NCBI GenBank assembly: GCA_002426015.1
Contig: DINS01000022.1
Location: 139,315 to 203,314, forward strand
DNA from: Flavobacteriaceae bacterium UBA5534
GTDB lineage: Bacteria > Bacteroidota > Bacteroidia > Flavobacteriales > Flavobacteriaceae
Direction: 5' to 3'
Length of the DNA: 64,000 nt
Both the position numbers and the translations under genes were made by a program. This document shows, one piece after another, positions 1-8,792 of the stretch. Below the pieces are notes generated by a model. It did not search any database. It was not told the DNA's origin and saw only the letters and a program-made list of their open reading frames with translations. Positions within the stretch are counted from its first letter, which is position 1. Each line of letters starts with the position of its first letter.

Positions 1-2
1 CT

Positions 3-1178
3 GAAGTCAACTCATTAATTGTTGACACAACAGCAAATACAAACATCACCTATTATGCGAATGCCACTGATGCTTTTGATGGAACCAATGCAATTGGTAC
101 CAATTACACGTATCAAACCAATAACGATACGATTCATATCAGAATTGAAAATGCAACGACTGGTTGCTACACCACCTACGCATTTCAATTGATTGTGAAT
201 CCATTGCCAATTGCCAACACACCATCAAATCTTGAAGCTTGCGATGATGATTTTGATGGCCTTTTAGAATTTGATTTATCTACGCAAAATGCTGCTATAC
301 TTGGTGGACAAAATACTGCGAGCTATTCCGTTACTTATTATAATTCGCAAGCTGATGCAGACAATGCCATTAATATTTTGCCAGATCTTTATACGGCTTC
401 AGATAACGAAACAATTTATGCAAGAGTTGAAAACAATTTGACAGGTTGTTACAGTACCACTCAATTCACCACATTAGTTCGCCCAAGACCTATTGTTGAT
501 ATTCCTGACCAAGTACTTTGTTTAGAAGACTTACCTTTATTGGTCAGCGCAAACACCAACATGCTTGGAGATACCTATTTATGGTCAACCAATGAAACCA
601 CTCCAGAAATTGACATCACTGTAGTAGGAGCTTATTGGGTAACCGTTACCACATCTTTTGGTTGTGAAACCACGCAAGTTTTTAATGTTACTGAATCAGA
701 ACAAGCAACTATAGAATTTACTGAAACCGTCGATTTCTCTGACCCAAACAATATCACTGTAACCATTAGTGGCATTGGTAATTATCTATACCAATTAGAT
801 GATAACGAACCTCAAGAATCTAATGTGTTCTATAATGTTGCTATTGGCTATCATACTGTAACGATTATCGATTTGAATGGTTGTTCGGAAATAACCAAAG
901 AAGTGGTCGTCATTGATTTTCCAAAATTCATGACACCTAACAACGATGGTTATTTTGACACTTGGCATATTACAGGTGTTGAAAACCTACCAGGAACGGT
1001 TATCTATATTTTTGACAGATATGGAAAACAAATTCACTATTTAACAGCAACATCTCGTGGTTGGGATGGTACATATAATGGTGAGAACATGCCTTCAACA
1101 GACTACTGGTTTGTCGCTGATGTCAAAGGTGGTGGCTATAATTTTCAAGCGAAAGGGCATTTTGCGTTGAGGCGATAA
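3..1178 (+). CDS. T9SS type B sorting-domain surface protein, 5' end missing
   Basis: The reading frame is open from the first bases of the window, so this is the C-terminal 391 residues of a larger secreted protein. The visible part is made of repeated beta-rich adhesin-like segments, each with spaced Cys/Gly/Asn signatures such as ENxxTGCY, followed by a C-terminal domain of about 85 residues containing FPKFMTPNNDGYFDTW, FDRYGK, GWDGTYNG and DYWF. That ending is the gliding-motility-associated (type B) C-terminal domain used by the type IX secretion system to export and anchor proteins on the cell surface. The next gene, 81 bp downstream, has the same ending, so the two are probably related surface proteins. 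The ligand is unknown. Confidence 0.9.
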   Translation, partial: EVNSLIVDTTANTNITYYANATDAFDGTNAIGTNYTYQTNNDTIHIRIENATTGCYTTYAFQLIVNPLPIANTPSNLEACDDDFDGLLEFDLSTQNAAILGGQNTASYSVTYYNSQADADNAINILPDLYTASDNETIYARVENNLTGCYSTTQFTTLVRPRPIVDIPDQVLCLEDLPLLVSANTNMLGDTYLWSTNETTPEIDITVVGAYWVTVTTSFGCETTQVFNVTESEQATIEFTETVDFSDPNNITVTISGIGNYLYQLDDNEPQESNVFYNVAIGYHTVTIIDLNGCSEITKEVVVIDFPKFMTPNNDGYFDTWHITGVENLPGTVIYIFDRYGKQIHYLTATSRGWDGTYNGENMPSTDYWFVADVKGGGYNFQAKGHFALRR

Positions 1179-1205
1179 AAATTGCATTCACAATCTTAAC
1201 ATTTA

Positions 1206-1241
1206 TTTGAAGTTATACGTACGAAAGTATGCTTATCTTTG
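1206..1241 (+). promoter_or_regulatory. Bacteroidetes-type promoter before the choice-of-anchor L gene
   Basis: TATCTTTG at 1234-1241 fits the Bacteroidetes -7 consensus TAnnTTTG, 18 bp before the ATG at 1260. A TTTG at 1206-1209 could be the -33 element, but the 24-bp spacing is a little long. Its presence suggests that the second surface protein can be transcribed on its own. Confidence 0.5.
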
Positions 1242-1259
1242 CAATCGGAAAAATTGTAA

Positions 1260-3590
1260 ATGAAGCGCTTACTCCAGATTTTAAGTTTTATACTTCCAGT
1301 GGCTACTTTCGCACAAAACATTGTGGTCGATAGTCAAACCTATTCACCTCAACAGCTTGTTGAAGATATTCTTATCAATAGTAGTTGTATCGAAAATGTC
1401 GTAGTCAACAATGTTGTTGGTGGCGATTTTGGAGGAACAACACAAAGTTATGGTTATTTTGATGCCAATGGAAGTTCGTTCCCTTTCCAAAATGGGATTG
1501 TTCTCACTACAGGACGACTTACCAATGTGCCAGGACCCAACACCTCATTAAGCGACGACAATGCAGGAGGTTGGATAGGAGACAGTGACCTCGAAACTGC
1601 TCTAAACGAAAACAACACCATCAATGCAACGATTTTGGAGTTTGATTTTACAGCTGTCGCATCACAAATCAGCTTTAGATATATCTTTGCTTCAGAAGAA
1701 TACCAACAAGGCAACCCTAATACCTGTCAGTATTCTGACTTGTTTGGGTTTTTAATTCGTCCTGCTGGAGGTTCACAATACACCAACATTGCCTTGGTAC
1801 CCAATACTCAAACACCTGTAAAAGTAACCACAGTACACCCAGACATTCCAGGTGGATGTGCAGCCATTAATGAAACGTATTTTGAAAGTTGGAATGGGCC
1901 TTCTGCTCCAATCAATTTTAATGGTCAGACTAAAATATTGACTGCTATTGCTGATGTGGTTCCAAACCAAACCTATCATGTGAAATTGGTAATTGCAGAT
2001 GAGCAAAATTATAGATACGATTCTGCTGTGTTTTTGGAAGCTGGTAGTTTTCAATTATCGACCGATTTGGGTCCAGATTTATTAATTGCAACCAATAACG
2101 CTCTTTGTGAGAATGATACATATACTCTGGATGCATCTCAAGCCAATGCCACAAGTTATAGATGGTTCAAAGATGGAGTAGAATTACTTAGCGAAACCAA
2201 TGCAGTTTTAACAGTTACAGATGCTGGACTCTATAATGTAGAAGTGACGTTAAACAATGCCTGTATTTCTTATGGTGAAGTTGCCATTGATTACTATGCC
2301 AATGTCATTGCAACTGATGCGACGCTTACCGAATGTGACCAAGACCAAGATGGCATCACGCTTTACGATTTGTACGATGCTGAATCATCAATTATCAATA
2401 ATGACAATTCGTTTTCGGTTGTCAATTATTTTCTAACGCTTGCTGATGCAACTCAAAACAGCAATGCCATAAGCAATTCAAACAGCTTTCAAAATGCATA
2501 TCCAAATCAGATTGTTTTCGCTCGTGTAGAAAATCAGGCTGGTTGTTATAATGTAGCACAATTACAACTTGCAATATCGACTAATACAGTAACAATTGTA
2601 CCTCAATTTGCTTGTGACAACATACCAATTGATGGTTATACTGATTTTAATTTGAATGATATCACAGCCACGTTTCAAAACCAAATTCCTGCTGGTGCAA
2701 CAGTTAGTTATTTTTTAAATGAGGTTGATACCTTCAACAACACTAATAGTTTGAGCTCACCATATCAAAATGAAATTCAAAATTCGCAAACCTTGTATGT
2801 CAAAATAACAGACAACAATCAATGTTTTGCTGTAACGACTGTTCAATTAAATGTCCTGTATACACCTGTTTTACAAGAAGATGAAACCGTTTTTTATTGT
2901 TTGAATGATTTTCCTAACACCATAAGAATTTATGGAGGAGTGCTCAACGATTCACCAAGTAATTATTACTATGAGTGGCTTTTCAATGGAGCGATGACAT
3001 CAGTCAACACCTCTTTTAATGATGTTAGTGAGGCTGGTACTTACACAGTGATTGTGACAGACCCTAATGGTTGCAATGCAACACGAACAATAACAGTAAC
3101 TGCATCAGATATTGCAACGATTGATGAGGTGATTGTTGTAGATGCGAGTGAAAACAACACAGTAACCATTGTGGCATCAGGACAAGGTTTTTATGATTAT
3201 GCTCTAGATGATGCTACTGGGTTTTATCAAGAAAGTAACACATTTACCAATGTGACTCCAGGATTTCATACGGTTTATGTCAGAGATAGAAATGGTTGTG
3301 GCATAACCGAACAATTGATTTCTGTATTAGGCTTTCCAAAATTCTTTACACCAAATGGTGACACTTACAACGAAACCTGGAAAGTAAAAGGCGTTAATGC
3401 GCAATTCTACCAAGGTATTGATATCAAAATTTTTGACCGAATGGGAAAGTTGCTTGCCCAACAAAACCATTTGAGCACTGGTTGGGACGGTACACTCAAT
3501 GGCTATAACCTACCAAGTGATGATTATTGGTTTTTAGCAACATTGCCTGATGGGAGAACCTATCGTGGACATTTTGCTTTGGTAAGGTAA
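1260..3590 (+). CDS. Choice-of-anchor L domain protein with T9SS type B sorting domain
   Basis: This 776-residue protein starts with a signal peptide (MKRLLQILSFILPVATFAQ). Residues about 30-270 form a choice-of-anchor L domain (NGIVLTTGR, FRYIFASEEY, FGFLI, VKLVIAD). The middle carries Ig/PKD-like beta repeats with paired cysteines. The last 85 residues are a type B T9SS C-terminal domain (FPKFFTPNGDTYNETW, FDRMGK, GWDGTLNG, YWFLATLPDG). The protein is therefore expected to cross the inner membrane by Sec and be exported and attached to the outer surface by T9SS. Adhesion or gliding-related roles are usual for such proteins, but nothing here shows the ligand. It shares architecture with the truncated gene upstream and may have arisen by duplication. 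Confidence 0.92.
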   Translation: MKRLLQILSFILPVATFAQNIVVDSQTYSPQQLVEDILINSSCIENVVVNNVVGGDFGGTTQSYGYFDANGSSFPFQNGIVLTTGRLTNVPGPNTSLSDDNAGGWIGDSDLETALNENNTINATILEFDFTAVASQISFRYIFASEEYQQGNPNTCQYSDLFGFLIRPAGGSQYTNIALVPNTQTPVKVTTVHPDIPGGCAAINETYFESWNGPSAPINFNGQTKILTAIADVVPNQTYHVKLVIADEQNYRYDSAVFLEAGSFQLSTDLGPDLLIATNNALCENDTYTLDASQANATSYRWFKDGVELLSETNAVLTVTDAGLYNVEVTLNNACISYGEVAIDYYANVIATDATLTECDQDQDGITLYDLYDAESSIINNDNSFSVVNYFLTLADATQNSNAISNSNSFQNAYPNQIVFARVENQAGCYNVAQLQLAISTNTVTIVPQFACDNIPIDGYTDFNLNDITATFQNQIPAGATVSYFLNEVDTFNNTNSLSSPYQNEIQNSQTLYVKITDNNQCFAVTTVQLNVLYTPVLQEDETVFYCLNDFPNTIRIYGGVLNDSPSNYYYEWLFNGAMTSVNTSFNDVSEAGTYTVIVTDPNGCNATRTITVTASDIATIDEVIVVDASENNTVTIVASGQGFYDYALDDATGFYQESNTFTNVTPGFHTVYVRDRNGCGITEQLISVLGFPKFFTPNGDTYNETWKVKGVNAQFYQGIDIKIFDRMGKLLAQQNHLSTGWDGTLNGYNLPSDDYWFLATLPDGRTYRGHFALVR

Positions 3591-3620
3591 TTATGTAATT
3601 TTAGTTTTTATTATTTATAA

Positions 3621-3684
3621 CTGTCATTCCGCACTTGATGCGGAATCCAAAAAAATAGATTCTGCGTCGTAGCTCAGAATAACA
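3621..3684. repeat. REP-like palindromic intergenic element
   Basis: The left half holds a perfect hairpin, ATTCCGCA (3626-3633), loop CTTGA, TGCGGAAT (3639-3646). The outer ends TGTCATTC (3622-3629) and GAATAACA (3677-3684) are imperfect inverted repeats, so the whole 64 bp can fold. It resembles small dispersed palindromes seen in many bacterial genomes. It ends 6 bp before the uvrB ATG, so it lies in the uvrB leader. No second copy was noticed in the window. Confidence 0.6.
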
Positions 3685-3690
3685 AAACGC

Positions 3691-5694
3691 ATGAAATTCA
3701 AAGTCAAATCCGAATTCAGTCCAACAGGAGATCAACCACAAGCCATTAAAAAATTAGTGGAAGGCATTGAAACTGGCGAAAAATATCAAACTTTACTTGG
3801 TGTCACTGGTTCTGGAAAGACCTTTACAGTTGCTAATGTTATCGAGGAAGTCCAACGGCCTACTTTGGTTTTGGCTCATAATAAAACCTTGGCGGCACAA
3901 TTGTATTCGGAGTTTAAGCAATTCTTCCCAAACAATGCTGTAGAATACTTCGTTTCTTATTATGATTATTACCAACCCGAAGCTTATATTCCTGTTTCAG
4001 GAGTGTATATAGAGAAAGATTTATCCATCAATGAGGAAATTGAGAAGATGCGTTTGAGCACGACTTCCTCCCTATTGTCCGGACGTCGTGATGTTATTGT
4101 GGTGGCTTCAGTATCATGTTTATATGGTATTGGAAATCCTGTGGAATTTCAAAAAAATGTGATTCATCTAGAAAGAGATCAAGTGATTTCACGCACCAAA
4201 TTACTGCACCAATTGGTTCAAAGTTTATATTCTCGAACCGAAGCAGATTTCAACAATGGAACGTTCAGGATTAAAGGAGATACGGTCGATATTTTTCCTG
4301 GTTATGCAGATAATCCATTTCGAATTCACTTTTTTGGTGACGAAATTGAAGAAATGGAGGCATTTAATGCTCAAACCAACGAAGTCATTGAGAAATATGA
4401 TAAGCTGAATATCTATCCAGCCAATATGTTTGTAACATCGCCAGAAGTGTTGCAAGGTGCAATTAAGGAAATTCAGGATGATTTGGTAAAACAACATGAT
4501 TATTTTAAAGATATTGGAAAACACCTAGAAGCCAAACGTCTTAAAGAGCGTACCGAGTTTGACCTTGAAATGATTCGAGAGTTGGGTTACTGTTCTGGGA
4601 TAGAAAACTACTCTCGTTATCTCGACGGTCGATTGCCTGGTACACGGCCTTTCTGTTTGTTGGATTATTTTCCAAATGATTTCTTAATGGTTGTTGATGA
4701 AAGCCATGTGACTATTTCGCAAGTTCATGCCATGTATGGAGGCGACCGAAGTCGTAAAGAAAATCTTGTTGAATATGGATTCCGATTGCCAGCTGCCATG
4801 GATAATAGGCCTTTGAAGTTTGAAGAGTTTGAGGCGCTTCAAAATCAGGTAATCTATGTGAGTGCCACTCCAGCCGACTACGAATTGCAGAAATCTGATG
4901 GAGTCTATATAGAGCAAGTTATCAGACCAACAGGATTATTGGACCCAGTCATAGAAGTGCGTCCAAGTTTGAATCAGATTGATGATTTGATTGATGAAAT
5001 ACAACAGCGTGTCGAAAAAGACGAGCGAACATTGGTAACAACATTAACCAAGCGAATGGCAGAAGAATTGACCAAATATTTAGATCGCATTCAAATTCGT
5101 GTTCGTTACATCCATAGTGATGTTGACACCTTGGAGCGTGTCGAGATTATGCAAGATTTGCGAAAAGGTTTGTTTGATGTTTTGGTTGGTGTCAACTTAC
5201 TTCGTGAAGGGTTGGACTTACCAGAAGTATCATTGGTGGCCATTCTAGATGCTGATAAAGAAGGTTTTTTACGTTCTGCGCGTTCATTGACACAAACTGT
5301 AGGTAGAGCTGCAAGACACCTGAATGGAAAAGCCATTATGTATGCTGATAAAATTACCAACAGTATGCAAAAAACCATTGACGAAACCAATTATAGGCGA
5401 GAAAAACAGATTGCCTATAATACAGCCAACAACATTACACCAACGGCATTGAATAAGAGTTTGGATAATGCTTTGTCCAAAAATTCGGTAAGTACATATA
5501 GCTATGAATTAGAAGCTTTGAAAGCTGCCGAACCAGAAAGCAAGTACCTGACTAAAAGTCAATTAGAAAATAAAATTCGTGAAAAACGAAAATTGATGGA
5601 ACAAGCTGCTAAAGCATTAGACTTTATTATAGCTGCGCAGCTTCGTGACGAAATTAAAAAATATCAGGAAAAATTAGAAAAACTTAAAGTCTAA
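3691..5694 (+). CDS. uvrB: UvrABC excinuclease subunit B
   Basis: UvrB is the damage-verification helicase-like subunit of nucleotide excision repair; it is loaded on DNA by UvrA and recruits UvrC for incision. The 667-residue protein has the usual length. Visible motifs are Walker A GVTGSGKT (37-44), the beta-hairpin region YYDYYQPEAY (about 90-99) that inserts between the DNA strands, Walker B DESHV (about 335), helicase motifs near TTLTKRMAEELT and QTVGRAARH, and a C-terminal UVR coiled-coil motif (about 625-660) for UvrC contact. The start is set by the conserved MKFKVKSEFSPTGDQPQAI beginning. The stop overlaps the 3' end of the convergent TerB-like gene by 4 bp. Confidence 0.98.
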   Translation: MKFKVKSEFSPTGDQPQAIKKLVEGIETGEKYQTLLGVTGSGKTFTVANVIEEVQRPTLVLAHNKTLAAQLYSEFKQFFPNNAVEYFVSYYDYYQPEAYIPVSGVYIEKDLSINEEIEKMRLSTTSSLLSGRRDVIVVASVSCLYGIGNPVEFQKNVIHLERDQVISRTKLLHQLVQSLYSRTEADFNNGTFRIKGDTVDIFPGYADNPFRIHFFGDEIEEMEAFNAQTNEVIEKYDKLNIYPANMFVTSPEVLQGAIKEIQDDLVKQHDYFKDIGKHLEAKRLKERTEFDLEMIRELGYCSGIENYSRYLDGRLPGTRPFCLLDYFPNDFLMVVDESHVTISQVHAMYGGDRSRKENLVEYGFRLPAAMDNRPLKFEEFEALQNQVIYVSATPADYELQKSDGVYIEQVIRPTGLLDPVIEVRPSLNQIDDLIDEIQQRVEKDERTLVTTLTKRMAEELTKYLDRIQIRVRYIHSDVDTLERVEIMQDLRKGLFDVLVGVNLLREGLDLPEVSLVAILDADKEGFLRSARSLTQTVGRAARHLNGKAIMYADKITNSMQKTIDETNYRREKQIAYNTANNITPTALNKSLDNALSKNSVSTYSYELEALKAAEPESKYLTKSQLENKIREKRKLMEQAAKALDFIIAAQLRDEIKKYQEKLEKLKV

Positions 5695-6092
5695 TTATAC
5701 TGTATCTTAAATATTTCAATCAAAAAATCTGGAGGAACAATTTTATTTGGAAAACTTTCCATGACATCTAATACACGATTGATAGATTCATGGCTTAAGC
5801 CCATTCTTAATCCAAAATTATGAAGTTTGACCAATTCTTTGGGAGAAATCTCTTTATCTAGATTCATCAATAAAACCAATCGATGAAACTGTACTATACG
5901 TTCGCTATGTGATTTTAAATGCACATAGGTTACTGGGTACATAAATAAATAGTCAAAATCTTCTTGAGAAATTTCCAATTGTTTAGCTACACCTAAAAGA
6001 AATTTATATTCAATGGATTTAATATTGGCGTCTGTCTGTGCGAAAGCTATCATCTCTGAAAGCAAGCTCAATTTTTCAACACGGTTTATCAT
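5691..6092 (-). CDS. TerB-like helical protein
   Basis: This 133-residue all-helical protein has the look of TerB-like domains: a first helix pair with the pattern SEMIAFAQTDANIKSIEYKFL followed by LEIS and a second repeat with MNLDKEISPKELVKLHNFGLRMG. TerB-like proteins are cytoplasmic, often metal-associated, and mostly of unknown function. It has no signal peptide. It is convergent with uvrB and the two reading frames overlap by 4 bp; this arrangement and the lack of a terminator between them suggest interference or shared 3' ends. A second TerB-like gene lies at 17496. Function is not assigned. Confidence 0.8.
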   Translation of the reverse strand: MINRVEKLSLLSEMIAFAQTDANIKSIEYKFLLGVAKQLEISQEDFDYLFMYPVTYVHLKSHSERIVQFHRLVLLMNLDKEISPKELVKLHNFGLRMGLSHESINRVLDVMESFPNKIVPPDFLIEIFKIQYN

Positions 6093-6234
6093 ACCTGAGG
6101 GAGTGTTAATTAATGATTATAAAGTTAATTATATTAAAAATGCTATTGTCATTGATAAAATGTAACTTGTCGAAAAATAATTGACATTTAATCGATTATA
6201 TTTTAATTTCATCATTTAAAAATCTTGAAAATCA

Positions 6235-7044
6235 ATGCGTTTTAGACATTTTATCACTCTTGTTTTTGGTGTTTTTAGCATTTCTGTTTTTTCTCAAAGC
6301 ACTGCTTCACAACAAGTTACATCATTTTCTATTGAAGCTCCACAACTGGACACACAAAAGAAAATTTGGGTTTACCTTCCTAAATCATATGAAAATTCTG
6401 AAAAATCGTATCCTGTCATTTATATGCACGATGCACAAAATTTATTTGACGTAGAAACTTCTTATGTTGGCGAATGGAAAGTTGATGAGTATTTAGATAC
6501 CATCTCCAATAACGAATCCATTATTATAGGTATCGAACATGGTAATGAAAAACGTATCGATGAACTCACACCATACAAACACGAAAAATATGGAGGTGGT
6601 AAAGGTGATTTATATCTCGATTTTATTATCTCCACTTTAAAACCAAAAATAGACTCAACCTTTAAAACATTAAAAGACGCCAAGCACACTACTATTTTTG
6701 GTTCTTCATTGGGTGGATTGATGGCTTTTTATGCTGTTATTGAATTTCCTGAAACCTTTGGGAATGCTGGTGTCTTTTCGCCTTCCTTTTGGATCAATCC
6801 AGAAATTTATGATTTGGTTTCGCAATCAGCTATCAATAAAAACACTAAATTCTTTTTTCTAATTGGTACAGAAGAAAGTGAAACTGCTGTTTCAGACCAA
6901 CAAAAAATGGTAGATTTGCTTTACAAAAAGGGAGTTGATGCCAACCAAATCAAAAATAACATCATTGAAGGTGGGCAGCATAATGAAGCTTTTTGGAGCT
7001 CTCACTTTGCTGATGCTTATCAATGGCTTATAACTAATAACTAA
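6235..7044 (+). CDS. Exported alpha/beta-hydrolase, esterase D/Fes family
   Basis: The 269-residue protein begins with a signal peptide ending near VFSQ. The rest matches the PF00756 esterase fold: KIWVYLPKSY and YPVIYMHDAQNLFD at the start of the hydrolase core, the nucleophile elbow GSSLGG with Ser158 central, and a late catalytic His in GGQHNEAFW. Relatives include IroE/Fes-type enterobactin esterases and various acyl esterases; the substrate cannot be read from sequence. It acts in the periplasm or outside. The gene is followed after 8 bp by the DUF1456 gene, so the two probably share a transcript. Confidence 0.88.
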   Translation: MRFRHFITLVFGVFSISVFSQSTASQQVTSFSIEAPQLDTQKKIWVYLPKSYENSEKSYPVIYMHDAQNLFDVETSYVGEWKVDEYLDTISNNESIIIGIEHGNEKRIDELTPYKHEKYGGGKGDLYLDFIISTLKPKIDSTFKTLKDAKHTTIFGSSLGGLMAFYAVIEFPETFGNAGVFSPSFWINPEIYDLVSQSAINKNTKFFFLIGTEESETAVSDQQKMVDLLYKKGVDANQIKNNIIEGGQHNEAFWSSHFADAYQWLITNN

Positions 7045-7052
7045 ACACTATT

Positions 7053-7319
7053 ATGACCAACAACGATATATTCAAAAAACTCCGTGTGGCACTTAAGCTT
7101 CGCGATGACGATATTGTAAAAATATTAGCACTTGTTGATTTTAGAATCTCAAAAAGTGAACTTGGTGCTTTTTTCAGAAAAGAAGACCACCCAAAATATA
7201 TGGAATGTGGCGACCAAGTATTGCGCAACTTTCTCAACGGATTAGTCATTCATTTACGTGGACCAATGCCAAAAAAGGAAGAAACCAACAAGCCCAAACA
7301 AAAAAAGAGCAACGTATAA
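7053..7319 (+). CDS. DUF1456 (YehS-like) protein
   Basis: The 88-residue protein opens with TNNDIFKKLRVALKLRDDDI, and has FRKEDHPKY and FLNGLVIHLRG, which are the signatures of DUF1456. E. coli YehS has two such domains in tandem (about 156 residues); this protein has only one plus a Lys-rich tail (KKEETNKPKQKKSN). Function of the family is unknown. The stop codon lies inside the loop region of the terminator hairpin that follows, so the coding end and the terminator overlap. Confidence 0.85.
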   Translation: MTNNDIFKKLRVALKLRDDDIVKILALVDFRISKSELGAFFRKEDHPKYMECGDQVLRNFLNGLVIHLRGPMPKKEETNKPKQKKSNV

Positions 7320-7334
7320 AGTTGCTCTTTTTTT
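7301..7334. terminator. Bidirectional terminator between DUF1456 gene and sucC
   Basis: AAAGAGCAAC (7304-7313), a 7-base loop and GTTGCTCTTT (7321-7330) form a perfect stem flanked by an A-run on the left and a T-run on the right, so it can terminate both convergent transcripts. Confidence 0.9.
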
Positions 7335-7353
7335 TATTGTATGTATAAATAAT

Positions 7354-8547
7354 CTATTTGGATAGAACAGCCTGTACTTTATCTGCAGCTTCTTGAAACT
7401 CTGTAGCGCTCAACACATCCAATCCTGAATTATCTATCAATTCTTTAGCGATGTCAGCATTGGTTCCTTGCAATCGCACAATGATAGGCACGTTAATGGT
7501 TCCCATGTTTTTGTATGCATCAATGACACCTTGTGCTACTCTGTCACAACGAACAATCCCACCAAAAATGTTAATCAAAATCGCCTTAACAGCAGGATCC
7601 TTCAAAATAATTTTAAATGCAGCCTCTACTCGAGCAGCATCGGCAGTACCTCCAACATCTAAAAAGTTTGCTGGTTCACCTCCTGCTTGTTTAATCAAAT
7701 CCATTGTAGCCATTGCCAATCCAGCACCATTAACCATACAACCAACGTTTCCGTCTAGGTCAACGTAGTTTAACCCAACTTCTTTAGCTTCGACTTCAAT
7801 TGCGTTTTCTTCACGCAAATCTCTTAAATCTGTATAATCTTTATGTCTGTACAATGCGTTGTCATCAATGGTCACTTTAGCATCAACAGCCATGATTTTA
7901 TCATCACTGGTTTTTAAAACAGGATTGATTTCAAATAATGAGGCATCAGATTTTACATAAGCTGTATATAAAGAAGTCACAAACTTGGTCATTTCTTTAA
8001 ACGCGTTACCAGACAACCCAAGGTTAAAGGCGATACGTCTAGCCTGAAAGGGCATAATACCAACCGAAGGATCAATCTCTTCTGTGAATATCAAATGTGG
8101 TGTTTCTTCAGCTACTGTTTCAATGTCCATACCACCTTCTGTTGAGTACATGATCATATTTCGACCAGTTCCACGATTCAAAAGTACAGACATATAAAAT
8201 TCACTTGTTTCACTCGCTCCTGGATAATACACATCTTCAGCAACCAAAACCTGATGAACTTTTTTCCCTTCTTTGGATGTTTGTGGTGTAATCAATTGCA
8301 TTCCGATGATCTTTCCTGCAATTTCCTCAACCTCTTTAAGATTTTTAGCCAATTTAACACCTCCACCTTTTCCGCGTCCACCTGCGTGAATTTGTGCTTT
8401 GATAACATGCCAACCTGTTCCAGTTTCTGCAGTTAATTGCTTTGCAGCCGCAACAGCTTCGTTAGCATTTTGAGCAACAATACCACGTTGGATACGTACA
8501 CCAAAACTGCTTAAAATCTCTTTTCCTTGATATTCGTGTAAATTCAT
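7354..8547 (-). CDS. sucC: Succinyl-CoA synthetase beta subunit (ADP-forming type)
   Basis: SucC pairs with SucD to convert succinyl-CoA to succinate with nucleotide triphosphate formation in the TCA cycle. The 397-residue length is standard. The ATP-grasp start MNLHEYQGKEIL, the glycine-rich GGRGKGGGVKLAKN, and the C-terminal NIFGGIVRCDRVA are diagnostic. sucD is not adjacent, which is the usual arrangement in flavobacteria. The gene has its own promoter facing lysA and ends at the shared bidirectional terminator. Confidence 0.98.
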   Translation of the reverse strand: MNLHEYQGKEILSSFGVRIQRGIVAQNANEAVAAAKQLTAETGTGWHVIKAQIHAGGRGKGGGVKLAKNLKEVEEIAGKIIGMQLITPQTSKEGKKVHQVLVAEDVYYPGASETSEFYMSVLLNRGTGRNMIMYSTEGGMDIETVAEETPHLIFTEEIDPSVGIMPFQARRIAFNLGLSGNAFKEMTKFVTSLYTAYVKSDASLFEINPVLKTSDDKIMAVDAKVTIDDNALYRHKDYTDLRDLREENAIEVEAKEVGLNYVDLDGNVGCMVNGAGLAMATMDLIKQAGGEPANFLDVGGTADAARVEAAFKIILKDPAVKAILINIFGGIVRCDRVAQGVIDAYKNMGTINVPIIVRLQGTNADIAKELIDNSGLDVLSATEFQEAADKVQAVLSK

Positions 8548-8625
8548 TGATAGGTGTTTTTTAATTTCCTCGATTCACTCTAAACTTAATTTCAGTAAAA
8601 AAGAACCGCTTTAATTTAATGCTTG

Positions 8626-8656
8626 CAAAAGTAATCATACTAACTGTTTTAACCAA
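8626..8656 (-). promoter_or_regulatory. sucC promoter
   Basis: On the minus strand TACTTTTG (8633-8626) is a perfect TAnnTTTG -7 box and TTG (8656-8654) lies 20 bp upstream as -33. This places the transcript start about 70 bp before the sucC ATG. Confidence 0.7.
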
Positions 8657-8736
8657 TAATTTTTTGCTTATTCACAAGTGTATAAAAAGAGAAATCATCT
8701 TTTTTAGTTACCAAAGTGTTAATATCCACCTTTTTT

Positions 8737-8769
8737 TTGAATTATAAACGGATAACTTTTTTAGCTTTG
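8737..8769 (+). promoter_or_regulatory. lysA promoter
   Basis: TTG (8737-8739), 22 bp, then TAGCTTTG (8762-8769) match the Bacteroidetes -33/-7 consensus. The -7 box is 23 bp upstream of the lysA ATG. Confidence 0.75.
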
Positions 8770-8792
8770 CGGCTAATTTAAATTATATAAAA

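Noticed and set aside
3664..3675. GTAGCTCAG as part of a tRNA
   Set aside because: It resembles a tRNA D-arm but no cloverleaf, T-loop or acceptor stem surrounds it; it is part of the palindromic element.
7451..7768. 105-codon frame antisense to sucC
   Set aside because: It is a shadow of the well-supported sucC reading frame and has no homology-like features.
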